This document shows, piece after piece, positions 7,643 to 16,120 of a DNA stretch of 64,000 bases (the first letter of the stretch is position 1; each line of letters opens with the position of its first letter). Location of the stretch: assembly GCF_017874035.1 (NCBI RefSeq), contig NZ_JAGGKV010000005.1:372001-436000 (forward strand). Reading direction: 5' to 3'. The stretch comes from Paenibacillus aceris (lineage in GTDB: Bacteria; Bacillota; Bacilli; Paenibacillales; NBRC-103111). The notes under the pieces are model-generated. The model worked only from the letters and a program-made list of their open reading frames with translations, was not told the DNA's origin and did no database searches. The position numbers and the translations under genes are program-made.

Positions 7643-9193
7643 TTACCATGGAATCGAAAATCGGTGGCGCGTACTTTTCCAATTCACTGTACCCGTCAGT
7701 ACGAGTGCGGCGAAATAGAGAAGCAAGGAGAAGGCGATTGAAGTAATGACGCACCATAACTGCGGCATACCATGGCTCACAACATAGTTATAGGTCCAGT
7801 GTCCGCATATCATCATCAGCATCATGCAGATTCCAACCTTGACGTAAGGACGAATACTCCAATAAAATCCGATCGAGCTTGAGATGGAAAAGAAGTTCAG
7901 CAGTGTTTGCATCACAATGCCGATCCCGATGCCGTACGCAACGCCAATAATACCATATTGGCTGCCGAACACGAAGATCGAGACACCCTTGAAAGCGGTG
8001 GCTATTATGTAATTCCACAGTGTAGCTTTGGCACGGCCGAGCCCGAGCAGAATCGCATGCAGAGGAGCGTCGAAATAATGCAGGAAAAACATCGGCGCCA
8101 GTATTTTCAGAAGCAATCCTGCTTCCGGCGAATGATAGACAAGTGTTGTTAATGGAGTTGCCCACACGTATAAGATAACGGTCGCCGGCGCGCCGATCAG
8201 GAGTCCCAAGTTCAAGGCCTGATTCATTCGCTCATGTATGAGCAGACTGTTCTTGTTTGCTGCTGCTTCGCCAATTGCGGGAATGAGAGCGGTGGACAAG
8301 GACTGCGTGATAAAGCTTGGCATGAACAGCAGCGGAAAAGCATAGCCGGCCAGCATGCCGAATTGTTTCGTGGCTAACGCCGTGCCGATGCCGGCTAGTG
8401 CCAGGCTGGTTGTAATAAGAAGCGGTTGGAACGTGCTGTATAACGAATGAATGACACCGTGCCCTGTCGTCGGCAGCCCGATCTGCAGCAGCTCGCCGAG
8501 TGTGCTTCTTCCTTGTTTCAGGTGGCTTGCCCAAGTCTCGCCCGGCATCTTCGATTCACCGTATAGCTTGTAGCTTGTCATCAGGAATAGGAGGCTAAAT
8601 ACTTCGCTAACAACAGAAGCGGCCATTGCTCCGGCAGCCGCATAAGCGACGCCGTAAGGCAGCAAGAGGTGGACCAGCGCAAGTACACAGGCGATTTGCA
8701 CCGTATGCTCCAGTACATCAGAAGCTGCAATGGTCTTCATCTGCTGCATGCCGCGGAAATATCCCTTTAATACGGCGGAGACGGCGACGATCGGAGCGAT
8801 CGGCGTAATCGCCAGCATCGCGTAATAAGCGCGTTGGTCGCTTAACAGAATGGATGCGATCCACTCAGATCCAAGTAACGTTATGGTCGTGAGCGATACG
8901 CTCAAGAAGCCTGTAACAGCGAGCGAGACATGCAGGATGCGCCTGACTTTCATCCGTTCGCCGCGAGCGTGTGCCTCTGCAACCAACTTTGAAATTGCCA
9001 CCGGCAATCCAAGCTCCGTAATCGTAATGACGAGGGGGACGAGCGGATGCGCCATCATTAAGATACCGATTCCCTCTGCGCCCAGTACGCGAGCGATATA
9101 CATGCCGCTGATAAAACCGAGAATACGGTTGATGAAAGCAGCGACAGACAAGACCAACGTACCTCTCATAAATGATTGCCCATGTTGTGACAT
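7643..9193 (-). CDS. spoVB: SpoVB-family polysaccharide/lipid flippase
   Basis: A 516-residue MOP-superfamily membrane protein, close to the length of SpoVB (518 in Bacillus subtilis). It starts with the typical FMRGTLVLSVAAFINRILGFISGMYIARVLGAEGIGILMMAHPLVPLVITITELGLPVAISKLVAE segment and has 12-14 hydrophobic spans. SpoVB acts in spore cortex formation, probably by moving lipid-linked precursors; related paralogues export other glycans, so the role could differ. The start at MSQHGQSF is supported by AGGAGG 9 nt upstream; a longer frame of 19 further codons has no ribosome site. It is transcribed alone toward the shared terminator. Confidence 0.8.
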   Translation of the reverse strand: MSQHGQSFMRGTLVLSVAAFINRILGFISGMYIARVLGAEGIGILMMAHPLVPLVITITELGLPVAISKLVAEAHARGERMKVRRILHVSLAVTGFLSVSLTTITLLGSEWIASILLSDQRAYYAMLAITPIAPIVAVSAVLKGYFRGMQQMKTIAASDVLEHTVQIACVLALVHLLLPYGVAYAAAGAMAASVVSEVFSLLFLMTSYKLYGESKMPGETWASHLKQGRSTLGELLQIGLPTTGHGVIHSLYSTFQPLLITTSLALAGIGTALATKQFGMLAGYAFPLLFMPSFITQSLSTALIPAIGEAAANKNSLLIHERMNQALNLGLLIGAPATVILYVWATPLTTLVYHSPEAGLLLKILAPMFFLHYFDAPLHAILLGLGRAKATLWNYIIATAFKGVSIFVFGSQYGIIGVAYGIGIGIVMQTLLNFFSISSSIGFYWSIRPYVKVGICMMLMMICGHWTYNYVVSHGMPQLWCVITSIAFSLLLYFAALVLTGTVNWKSTRHRFSIPW

Positions 9194-9389
9194 GACTTGT
9201 GTCCTCCTGTTTATCGAATACTTAAATGTATTCAAAAATTGGAAAAGCATGCGAACAAGCCGGTAGAGATGTCATTATTGGACATGTGATGGCACATAGC
9301 AGTGCGGCAGCGGATCGATCGGCAACTTAAATATGCCTTTACAAATTCATGAGTGCACTGGTAAAATTACACAAATGCGATGATCAGCT

Positions 9390-9462
9390 TAGCGAACTGG
9401 GGTAGCACCACGACGAAATCTCGTCCCCAAGACAACGTTCTTGGAGGTGGGATTTTTATTTT
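9390..9462 (+). promoter_or_regulatory. T-box-like antiterminator and terminator
   Basis: AACTGGGGTAGCACCACG at 9395-9412 resembles the conserved T-box (AAnnnGGGTGGnACCnCG) that binds the tRNA acceptor end. A terminator follows: CCAAGA (9427-9432), 6-nt loop, TCTTGG (9439-9444), extended by flanking CC/GG, then TTTTTATTTT to 9462. T-box leaders sense uncharged tRNA and control aminoacyl-tRNA synthetase or amino-acid genes. I cannot recognise stem I or a specifier codon in 9194-9390, and the next coding sequence is a truncated gene unrelated to amino acids, so this may be an orphan remnant. Confidence 0.55.
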
Positions 9463-9467
9463 GATAA

Positions 9468-9761
9468 GTTATTTTTGACCTTGGAATAACACATGATTTG
9501 TCGAAGTTTTCACCAACTGAGCTTTTTCCTTATGCAAAGAAATTTTATTCCGGGAAGCCTCTGAACGCAGAAGATGAATTAAAATGGAAATACGCATGGC
9601 TTCATCATCAACATAATAATAAGCATCATTGGGAATATTGGGTCATTAATCCAACTACCAAAGAGGCACTACCCATGCCAAAGAAGTATATCATCGAGAT
9701 GGTATGTGATTGGCGCTCATTTTCAAGGAAGTGGGGCAGACGTGTTGTATTAAAAGTATAG
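9468..9761 (+). pseudogene. 5'-truncated DUF5662 family gene
   Basis: The reading frame encodes the DUF5662 core: THDLSKFSPTELFPYAKKFY, the histidine-rich LAWLHH..NNKHHWEYW-type segment and a PMPKKYIIEMVCDW end. In intact relatives this core is preceded by about 50-60 further residues and the HDLSKF motif is internal. Here the frame opens directly after a TAA at 9465-9467, with no ATG or ribosome site, and the homology begins in the middle of the domain. The T-box-like leader immediately upstream suggests that a deletion fused two unrelated parts. A short product from TTG 9498 cannot be excluded. Confidence 0.65.
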
Positions 9762-9791
9762 TAACTATATTAAAATGGAGGGGAATTTAAC

Positions 9792-10898
9792 ATGGATGAG
9801 AAACGGGGATTACTACCGGACCCTTTAATAAGCAGCAATGGCCGTCAGGTTACAACTGTCGAGGACTGGAGGGTTTTTAGACGTTCGGAAATTATTGAGT
9901 TGTATCGCGAAAATGTTTATGGCAGAGAGCCAATCGGACGTCCTGACTCTATGCAATTCGATGTCGTGCTGGAAGAAGTGGCATTTGATGGAAAGGCGTT
10001 ACGGAAACAAATTGACATCGTGTTTTCGGGGCAGGGCGGCGAAGGCCGAGTTCGTGTACTGCTTTATATTCCAATTAGGGAGACAAAGGTACCTGCCTTT
10101 ATTTATGCAGCAATTAAAAGTCAGCGTGTATTCGATGTGGATTTAGAGGAGTGCTCCGACTTTTGGCCTGCGGAGGATATCGTGTCAAGAGGCTATGCGG
10201 CGGTTGTTTTCCATGTGGAAGATTTGGACCCGGATTTTTGTGATGAAGGCTACCAAAACGGGGTTCATGGCGTTTTCGATTCCACAGACCAACCGCGTTC
10301 GGCTGATGCCTGGGGGGCTATGTCCGCTTGGGCCTGGGGTGCGAGCCGTGTCATGGATTATTTAGAGTCAGATCCCCTGATTGATTCACAGCGTGTTGCG
10401 ATTGTCGGTTATTCTAGAAGCGGCAAAGCGTGTTTGTGGGCGGGAGCCGTTGACGAACGATTTGCCTTCGTCATAAGCAATAATTCGGGCTGCTCAGGGG
10501 CGGCGATTTCAAGAGGCAAGACAGGGGAGCGGCTAGTGAACATTAACCGAGGCAATCCTCATTGGTTTAATGATAACTATAAAAAGTTTAATGATCGAGA
10601 AGATGAGCTGCCTATTGACCAGCATTTATTGCTTTCTCTCATTGCCCCCCGGCTACTCTATGTAGCCAGCGCCTCTGAGGACAAGTGGGCCGATCCCGAA
10701 TCCGAATTGCTAGGCTTGTTCCTGGCGCAACCGGTCTATTTGCTTCACGGGCACAGCGGATTAGGCATGGACAAAATGCCGCCTGTTAATTCTCCTATAC
10801 ATAGTGAGAGACTCGGCTATCACCTCAGGGCAGGAAAACACGATATTACTCGTTATGACTGGAAGTGTTATATGGATTTTGCGGATAAACAGCTATAG
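9792..10898 (+). CDS. CE15-like glucuronoyl esterase (cytoplasmic)
   Basis: A 368-residue alpha/beta-hydrolase of the carbohydrate esterase 15 type. The nucleophile motif is GYSRSGK (Ser in the VAIVGYSRSGKACLWAGA strand-turn-helix). The region ASASEDKWADPESE supplies the acidic and substrate-contact residues, and the C-terminal RAGKHDITRYDW carries the catalytic His. The segment NINRGNPHWFNDNYKKFN is also typical. CE15 enzymes cleave esters between 4-O-methyl-glucuronic acid and lignin alcohols. There is no signal peptide, so it probably acts on imported oligomers. The start follows GGAGGGG. Its relation to the polysaccharide locus 22 kb away is possible but unproven. Confidence 0.75.
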   Translation: MDEKRGLLPDPLISSNGRQVTTVEDWRVFRRSEIIELYRENVYGREPIGRPDSMQFDVVLEEVAFDGKALRKQIDIVFSGQGGEGRVRVLLYIPIRETKVPAFIYAAIKSQRVFDVDLEECSDFWPAEDIVSRGYAAVVFHVEDLDPDFCDEGYQNGVHGVFDSTDQPRSADAWGAMSAWAWGASRVMDYLESDPLIDSQRVAIVGYSRSGKACLWAGAVDERFAFVISNNSGCSGAAISRGKTGERLVNINRGNPHWFNDNYKKFNDREDELPIDQHLLLSLIAPRLLYVASASEDKWADPESELLGLFLAQPVYLLHGHSGLGMDKMPPVNSPIHSERLGYHLRAGKHDITRYDWKCYMDFADKQL

Positions 10899-10978
10899 AT
10901 TCGTTAGGATCTTAAGGTCAGGATAAAGACTAGTATTAGTGTAAGCGCGACCAAATGAACGAAATCAGGGGGATAATC

Positions 10979-11419
10979 ATGGAACCAGTTATTAGTAATC
11001 AAAGCAAAAGCTTTACTTTATTCGGTTATTCCAAGACACATGATCCTAACAAAGCATACAGTGAAACGATTTTCGAGTTGCTGGATAAAGTTTGGGCGGA
11101 AGTACGTAACAAGAAACTCTCTCACACAGGAATGAATCACGTAGTTTATGAGGTTGATCACGAAATATTTGCTGGGATAGAATTGATCTCTCCGCCTAAT
11201 GAAGATTCATTATTGGAAAAGAGGGATGTTACTTTTCAAAGATATGCGTATTGCAAACATATTGGACCCTATAGCCAATTAGACGAAACTTATGAGAGCA
11301 TACGGTCAATAGTAAAAGAATCAAGAGAACACCATGTGCTTCCGTTATTAGAGGTATATGGACATTGGAATGAGGATGAATCGAAACTTGAGACAGAGAT
11401 TTACTATAATCTCAAATAA
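10979..11419 (+). CDS. GyrI-like / AraC effector-binding domain protein
   Basis: A 146-residue stand-alone GyrI-like small-molecule-binding protein. It has the typical FTLFGYSK opening, a central VVYEVDHEIFAGIEL strand pair, the YAYCKHIGPYSQLDETYESI helix motif and a C-terminal YGHWNEDESKLETEIYYNL. These proteins bind xenobiotics or act as transcription cofactors; no DNA-binding domain is attached. ATG 10979 is chosen over ATG 10955 because only it has a GGGGG ribosome site at 6 nt. Confidence 0.75.
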   Translation: MEPVISNQSKSFTLFGYSKTHDPNKAYSETIFELLDKVWAEVRNKKLSHTGMNHVVYEVDHEIFAGIELISPPNEDSLLEKRDVTFQRYAYCKHIGPYSQLDETYESIRSIVKESREHHVLPLLEVYGHWNEDESKLETEIYYNLK

Positions 11420-11464
11420 GGAATTCGGTTTCAATTAGTGACTAAATTTTACGGGTAACGCAAG

Positions 11465-11491
11465 GGCTGCCGTGCAGAACGGCAGCCTTTT
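11465..11491 (+). terminator. Terminator after the GyrI-like gene
   Basis: GGCTGCCGT (11465-11473), loop GCAGA, ACGGCAGCC (11479-11487), then TTTT. Confidence 0.8.
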
Positions 11492-11513
11492 CTCACGAGC
11501 CTTTAAGTCAACC

Positions 11514-12842
11514 CTATGGATGCATCTGAATCTGCCTGGAAACCCGTTCGCCTAATTCCGCTGATGCATGGTATAGGTAGCTCAAAACAACACTTTGCGT
11601 TTCACGAGAAATACCTGAAAGATCGGCAGCAAGGTTCCCAACCAGATGATCTTGCTGAATAGGAGGAAGAGAGTGATAATACTGTCCCGCTTGCGTAAAA
11701 TTATCAGTTTTGGGCAAGTCGGATCGTACGAGTCGACCTTCTACGAATCTACCTTCGCCGCTTGTCTGCTGTGAACCAGGTGACCAGTTTTGCTGATGGT
11801 TGATAGGAATTTTCCGGAAATCAGGTCCCAATCGCCGCCGCTGTGAATCCGAGTATATATTCGCCCGTCCCTGCAGCATCTTATCATCCGATAATTCGAC
11901 TCCCTCCAAAAGATTGGAAGGTGAGAAAGCGATTTTCTCTACTTGCTCCATATAGTTATCCGGATTGCGGTTTAATACGAGTCGACCTACCGGTAATAAC
12001 GGATATTGCTTGACATCCCAAACCTTCGTATCATCCAGCGGATCATAGGGCAGACTGGCCTCGTCTACGGGATTCATCAGTTGAACATATAGCCCGTATT
12101 CGACCGTTTTACCTGACTCTAGAGTGTCATAGAGGTCCTTTCCGGCGTAATCGGGATTTTCTCCCGCCAACTGGGCTGCTTCGTGACGATCGATATACTG
12201 TATTCCGGCAAGAGGATGCCAGAGATATTTCACATAGGTACGGACGCCCTGCGCGTTCCTCCAGATATAGGTATTAACGCTATGGCCGGGAATGTGGCGG
12301 AGGCTCTTGGCAGTTCCGGCGTCAGAGTACAAATGGACTAGGAAATGAGTGGATTCCGGCGCTCTGGCGATGAAGCTCCAGAATCGTTCGGGGTCTATCA
12401 AATTATTGACCGGCGATGGCAGAAAGGCCTTGATCGACTCCGGGAAGCGAATGGCATCCCGAACCAAAAATACGGGGATATGATTGCATAACAAATCGAA
12501 AACGCCTTTGTCCGTATAAAATTTGGTGGAAAAGCCGCGCACATTTCGGGAAGTGTCAGGGGTACCCTTGTTACTTACGGCAAGGGAAAACCTTACCGTG
12601 ACAGGAACCTGTTGACCGGGATTCTGCAGAAAACAGAGCTGGGTGTACGGCGCCATGGAATTCACGGTCTGAAAGTATCCGAAGGCACCATAACCCTTTA
12701 CGTGCACGGGTCTCTCAATTATTTTGCTATGTATAAAGGTCTCCAAGGTTTCATGTAACATACTATCTTGTTCAAGTACGGGACCTCGTTCTCCGACCGT
12801 CTGGGAATGAAGCGATGCCGGTATATCCCTGTTTTCTTCCAT
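11514..12842 (-). CDS. Small-subunit haem catalase
   Basis: A 442-residue monofunctional catalase, shorter than the usual 480-500. Key residues are in place: catalytic His47 in HVKGYGAFGYF, the SRNVRGFSTKFYTDKG segment, the distal Asn near residue 121 in CNHIPVFLVRD, and the haem-ligand Tyr330 in GRANIYSDSQRRRLG. It removes hydrogen peroxide. The usual VGNNTPVFF is changed to LLCNHIPVFL, a divergence worth noting. The start has AGGAGG 7 nt upstream. It is transcribed leftward alone; the gap to the phytase-like gene contains a strong terminator. Confidence 0.85.
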   Translation of the reverse strand: MEENRDIPASLHSQTVGERGPVLEQDSMLHETLETFIHSKIIERPVHVKGYGAFGYFQTVNSMAPYTQLCFLQNPGQQVPVTVRFSLAVSNKGTPDTSRNVRGFSTKFYTDKGVFDLLCNHIPVFLVRDAIRFPESIKAFLPSPVNNLIDPERFWSFIARAPESTHFLVHLYSDAGTAKSLRHIPGHSVNTYIWRNAQGVRTYVKYLWHPLAGIQYIDRHEAAQLAGENPDYAGKDLYDTLESGKTVEYGLYVQLMNPVDEASLPYDPLDDTKVWDVKQYPLLPVGRLVLNRNPDNYMEQVEKIAFSPSNLLEGVELSDDKMLQGRANIYSDSQRRRLGPDFRKIPINHQQNWSPGSQQTSGEGRFVEGRLVRSDLPKTDNFTQAGQYYHSLPPIQQDHLVGNLAADLSGISRETQSVVLSYLYHASAELGERVSRQIQMHP

Positions 12843-12931
12843 TATTCAACCTCCTGTATTCATCTCACTGATATACATGGTTATGTTGAGATTCTAGCAA
12901 TCATGACAGATTCATGCATGTACTTCAACAC

Positions 12932-12960
12932 AAAAAAGACCGCCGAATGCGGTCTTTTTT
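12932..12960. terminator. Bidirectional terminator
   Basis: AAAAAAGACCGC (12932-12943), loop CGAAT, GCGGTCTTTTTT (12949-12960). On the minus strand it ends the phytase-like transcript before the catalase gene. Confidence 0.9.
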
Positions 12961-12974
12961 GCTGGAAGTGCGCT

Positions 12975-14228
12975 TCACTTCGTCTCGGGCGAAACGTCGA
13001 AGGCCAGAAGTTGCGTCACTTGCGACGCGTTGAAATTGTTGTCAGAGACGAGGATGAGGCTGTCGTGCCCGTTTTGGAGTTTCGGTCCCCAAGCCATGCC
13101 TTCCACGTTGTCGAGCTTCGGCAGGCCCAGCGTATTGAGATCCAGCACCAGCTTCTTGTTAACAGGCGTAAATTGGCCCGCCGATAAAGAGTCAAGATTG
13201 TTCACATTCGTAGCTTGAGCGGCATCCGCTTCATATATGCGAATATAATTGGAATAATTGCCATCGGTGGCTTGCACACCGGACCGTTCCAGGATCAGGA
13301 ACTGATGGTCGTTTATCGCAAGCATTTCCGAAACGCCGTTATCGGCACTTTTACCTGTTCCGGGTTTCGCCGGGATGGCGTCAATCGGATAAGCGTACTG
13401 CGCGATGATGTCGCCGCTTCGATTGTATTTTGTTATACGGGAATACGAGCCGGCATCCACGGAGGAGATATCGCCGTCCTGATAGAGCGCGGCTTCCATT
13501 GAAGTAAAATAGTAGTTGCCATCGGGGGAGAAGCTGCTTCCTTCCAGAGCAAGATTGTTTCGGAAGCCTTTCTGCGCGGCGTTATCGCCGACTGGATTCA
13601 TTTGGAAGGCAGCAGGGATCGGGAGCGAAGACAAGTATTTGCCTTTTAACGTTGCTTGGCGGATGAAAGGATTCAAGGCAAGGCTGCGGTCGCCTTCGCT
13701 GGTGTACCAGATCGATTTGCCTTTCGGATCGAAGCGTACCGATTCCAGATCCGGGACGACGCCTTGCTTATTCGCAGCGTAATCTTTCTTGTTCGGATAC
13801 GTCGTGCCGTCCTCCTGTTTGAACTCCGTCATGCCGGTAAGCTCGACAGCGTAGAAACTCTTCGTATCGTACTTCAGCTTTGCATTGTAAAAACGGGCAG
13901 GAGCATTGTCTGAGCGATCGTCGCTGATCAGGATCCATTGATGCGTTCCGGGGTTGTAATCAATGCCGGAAAGTCCGCCGATAGGCGTCTCTTCAAACTT
14001 TAGATCGTTTGCAATGCGCTGTTCACCGATCAACGTTAGCTGTCCGACAGTGTGGTTCTGAGTAAACCTAGCTTGCTTATGAGGTTTCGCTGCTTCTCGG
14101 TGATGGCCATCAGCCATTGGAGCTTGTCCGTTGGATTCCGTCGTTGCGGCCGATGCGGCAGCGAGTGGTACAGCGGCAAGCAGCATACCGGCGACGGCAC
14201 CTGTGGATACGAGCTTTCTTACCTTCAC
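12975..14228 (-). CDS. Secreted phytase-like esterase domain protein
   Basis: A 417-residue exported protein. It has a signal peptide (VRKLVSTGAVAGMLLAAVPLAAASAA), a polar His-rich linker to about residue 55, then a six-bladed phytase-like (PF13449) domain. Motifs are GGLSGIDYNPGTHQWILISDDRSD, VVPDLESVRFDPKGKSIWYTSEGD, NLALEGSSFSPDGNYYFTSMEAAL and LDNVEGMAWGP. The family is annotated as esterase-like activity of phytase; the substrate is unknown. The start is GTG 14228 after GAAGGTG, which places the signal peptide at the N-terminus; a longer frame would add 17 residues ahead of it. No lipobox Cys is seen. Confidence 0.8.
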   Translation of the reverse strand: MKVRKLVSTGAVAGMLLAAVPLAAASAATTESNGQAPMADGHHREAAKPHKQARFTQNHTVGQLTLIGEQRIANDLKFEETPIGGLSGIDYNPGTHQWILISDDRSDNAPARFYNAKLKYDTKSFYAVELTGMTEFKQEDGTTYPNKKDYAANKQGVVPDLESVRFDPKGKSIWYTSEGDRSLALNPFIRQATLKGKYLSSLPIPAAFQMNPVGDNAAQKGFRNNLALEGSSFSPDGNYYFTSMEAALYQDGDISSVDAGSYSRITKYNRSGDIIAQYAYPIDAIPAKPGTGKSADNGVSEMLAINDHQFLILERSGVQATDGNYSNYIRIYEADAAQATNVNNLDSLSAGQFTPVNKKLVLDLNTLGLPKLDNVEGMAWGPKLQNGHDSLILVSDNNFNASQVTQLLAFDVSPETK

Positions 14229-14277
14229 GTCAACACCTTCTCTCCCAAATTCATCTATCGGAAACGATGACACTCTC

Positions 14278-14307
14278 ATTATATAGAAGGGCGTTGGAAC
14301 GGGACAA
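14278..14307 (-). promoter_or_regulatory. Promoter of the phytase-like gene
   Basis: On the minus strand, -35 TTGTCC (14302-14307) and -10 TATAAT (14278-14283) with an 18-nt spacer, about 50 bp upstream of the GTG start. Confidence 0.55.
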
Positions 14308-14488
14308 TAGGATATGGGGAAATTTACATAAGTTTAACTCGGAGAATCGCTCAATAAGATGGCTTTCGGAAAAGTCAGCAGCCTGTGTAACGAACGGGTA
14401 GCCGCCTCTTTTCGAGAGTATATACCAAAAACCCTTCCCTAAGAGAGCTTACTGAATATGTTAAAGTACAAGCTACTTGGGGGTGGGG

Positions 14489-14851
14489 ATGTTGATTCAA
14501 CTGAATGGAATCGTAGGTGGAAACGCTCCAATTGCAGTGGGAGCTCGAAAAACGGTACTGCTCCAGCAGATCGTGATCCGGGTGAAAAATCGTCAAAAGC
14601 TCGTTTTGAAAAACCTGAACTTTTTATTTAATAATGAAGCCTTTGCTATCAAAATCGAGGCTGAGCCTTCTCCTGGAGTATTTATCGCAAGAGGCGGGAG
14701 CGGTGATCTGAGCCCCAATAAAGTGTTGGTTAACAATACAACCGGGTCGGAAGTGACAATCTTCTTGCTGATTAGCGCTGTAAATACAGCCAATAACACC
14801 AGATCTTTGAGTCGTTCCGACAGTTGGCGCCTGCTGCTTCAGCGTAAATAA
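14489..14851 (+). CDS. Hypothetical protein
   Basis: A 120-residue protein that I do not recognise. It is rich in alternating hydrophobic beta-type stretches (GARKTVLLQQIVIRV, KLVLKNLNFLFN, EVTIFLLISAVN), with no transmembrane helix or signal peptide. The first ATG follows a G-rich run (GGGGGTGGGG) that gives a ribosome site for ATG 14489 or TTG 14492. A terminator follows within 15 bp, supporting a genuine single-gene unit. Confidence 0.55.
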   Translation: MLIQLNGIVGGNAPIAVGARKTVLLQQIVIRVKNRQKLVLKNLNFLFNNEAFAIKIEAEPSPGVFIARGGSGDLSPNKVLVNNTTGSEVTIFLLISAVNTANNTRSLSRSDSWRLLLQRK

Positions 14852-14865
14852 CCCCATACAGAACT

Positions 14866-14894
14866 AAAGGAGGCTGCCGGTGGCAGTCTCCTTT
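14866..14894 (+). terminator. Terminator-like hairpin after the hypothetical gene
   Basis: AAAGGAGGCTGCC (14866-14878) pairs with GGCAGTCTCCTTT (14882-14894) with one wobble; the trailing U-stretch is part of the stem. Confidence 0.65.
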
Positions 14895-14916
14895 GCGTTA
14901 ACGGGAGAGTAGTTAA

Positions 14917-15186
14917 ATGAGAAATTCTGGAATCGTTGAATTTTGGATGATATCATTAGAGTTAGAAGTGGATTATGAGGACGGGATCGGAAAATCTTAT
15001 CGCAGAAAACGTACAGTAGGTTTTTTAACGAGAATAAAAATAACTATTGCTATGGATTGGAACATCATCATTCTTTCAAATAATGAAGCTATCAATCAAT
15101 ATAGACTGGGCAAAGCCATCTCATTAAAGGCGGGTTATATGGGGTTGCCGTTGGGGATGCATTGGGAGGTACAACTGAATTTATGA
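14917..15186 (+). CDS. Hypothetical small protein, weakly supported
   Basis: An 89-residue open frame with GGGAGAG 8 nt before its ATG. The sequence has a charged N-terminal half and two mildly hydrophobic strands (KITIAMDWNIIILSNNEAI, GYMGLPLGMHWEVQLNL). No family is recognised, and it may be a gene fragment or chance frame. No terminator separates it from the next gene. Confidence 0.35.
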   Translation: MRNSGIVEFWMISLELEVDYEDGIGKSYRRKRTVGFLTRIKITIAMDWNIIILSNNEAINQYRLGKAISLKAGYMGLPLGMHWEVQLNL

Positions 15187-15310
15187 CAACCCAAGGAACG
15201 ACTTGATATAGTTGCGTTACAACTATGGGCACAAAGACGTTGAAGTGCTGGGGAAAGATTGTAAATTACAGATCTATTACTTGAGAACGGACGTGGGGAG
15301 GTCGAAAAGT

Positions 15311-15775
15311 TTGGAGATTAATCAATTCAAACACACTGTAAGAAATCCTTCGAGGATAAAAATCATTATTTCTATGGCTGCTTTATGTGCACTATTTTTA
15401 ATAAATGGATCAATGAATGATAAGGACAGTACAATACTACGATTCACTATAATTGTGATGTTCTGTTTTTGTGCAGTAGTCATGTTATGGTCCATATTTC
15501 AAACATTTAAGAAGCCAACTAAACTTAACCTGTCTCATGGAACGATCGTATTAAACGGACGGATCATTAAAGCGGAGCAAATTAAGGTCATAATGATTAT
15601 GGGAGATATCGAAAAGCCGATTATTGGAATAAAGCCTTATGGAGCACAAATTGTCCCCATGTGGTTGTGTTTTAGTTTTGTGAAGAATGGAGAGAAAGGC
15701 GCAGCCGATTTAGCTATTTGGGCTGAAAGTAACAAGGTGAAGTTTGATAACACCTTTTTTATTAGATGGATATAG
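15311..15775 (+). CDS. Hypothetical two-helix membrane protein, possible bacterial PH domain
   Basis: A 154-residue protein with two transmembrane helices near residues 18-36 and 43-65 (IKIIISMAALCALFLING and FTIIVMFCFCAVVMLWSIF), then a soluble half of beta-strands (KPTKLNLSHGTIVLNGRIIKAEQIKVIMIMGD). This layout resembles membrane-anchored bacterial PH-domain proteins (STM3941/YcxB-like), but the assignment is tentative. The start TTG 15311 is chosen because GGGGAGG lies 9 nt upstream; the longer frame from TTG 15212 lacks a ribosome site. Confidence 0.5.
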   Translation: MEINQFKHTVRNPSRIKIIISMAALCALFLINGSMNDKDSTILRFTIIVMFCFCAVVMLWSIFQTFKKPTKLNLSHGTIVLNGRIIKAEQIKVIMIMGDIEKPIIGIKPYGAQIVPMWLCFSFVKNGEKGAADLAIWAESNKVKFDNTFFIRWI

Positions 15776-15841
15776 ATCTTGAATGGTAATCAGTTGGTAG
15801 TTAAACTAAAGTGGAAAGACGGAGGTTGATAGGCCACTGGG

Positions 15842-15870
15842 AAAAGCAATGCTTAATAGTAATGCTTTTT
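15842..15870 (+). terminator. Terminator before the his leader
   Basis: AAAAGCAATGC-type stem (15842-15852) pairs with the GCATTGCTTTT-like complement ending in TTTTT at 15870, separating the membrane-protein gene from the next promoter. Confidence 0.6.
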
Positions 15871-15873
15871 GGC

Positions 15874-15902
15874 TTGCATCTCTTACGGTGCATTGTTATA
15901 AT
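15874..15902 (+). promoter_or_regulatory. Promoter of the his leader and hisS
   Basis: -35 TTGCAT (15874-15879), 17-nt spacer, -10 TATAAT (15897-15902). Transcription would start near 15909, about 30 nt before the leader-peptide ATG. Confidence 0.65.
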
Positions 15903-15937
15903 CATCTGTAATTAATTGGTTGAAGGGGTTTTGAACT

Positions 15938-15988
15938 ATGAATAACATCGTATTGAATCAACTTCATCATCATCACAAACGGCGTTAG
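15938..15988 (+). CDS. Histidine-rich leader peptide
   Basis: A 16-codon frame, MNNIVLNQLHHHHKRR, with AAGGGG about 9 nt before the ATG and a TAG stop. Four consecutive His codons (15965-15976, CAT CAT CAT CAC) sit just before the first hairpin of a multi-stem leader and upstream of a histidyl-tRNA synthetase gene. This is how amino-acid leader peptides act in classic attenuation: ribosomes stall at His codons when charged tRNA-His is scarce. It is too short for gene finders but has every expected element. Confidence 0.8.
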   Translation: MNNIVLNQLHHHHKRR

Positions 15989-16083
15989 CACACCTGAAAA
16001 AATCCAGGGTGGGCTAACGCTTTTCGCGTTAGCCTCCCTGCGGCATACTAAGCGCGCAGGACCAATAGGTCTTGCGCGTTTTT
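15982..16083 (+). promoter_or_regulatory. Histidine attenuator with competing hairpins and terminator
   Basis: Six segments can be drawn. A, GCGTTAGC (15982-15989), overlaps the end of the leader peptide. B, GGCTAACGC (16012-16020), can pair with A, or with C, GCGTTAGCC (16026-16034). D, CCTGCG (16037-16042), can pair with CGCAGG (16055-16060) inside E, or E (16053-16063) can pair with F (16068-16078) to make an 11-bp terminator followed by TTTTTGTTTT. A ribosome held at the His codons would cover A, favour B:C and leave D free to capture E, so the terminator fails. Otherwise A:B and E:F form. The pairings are read directly; the mechanism is inferred. Confidence 0.8.
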
Positions 16084-16120
16084 GTTTTACAAAGTAAGAC
16101 AAAAGAAAGGAATGATGATT

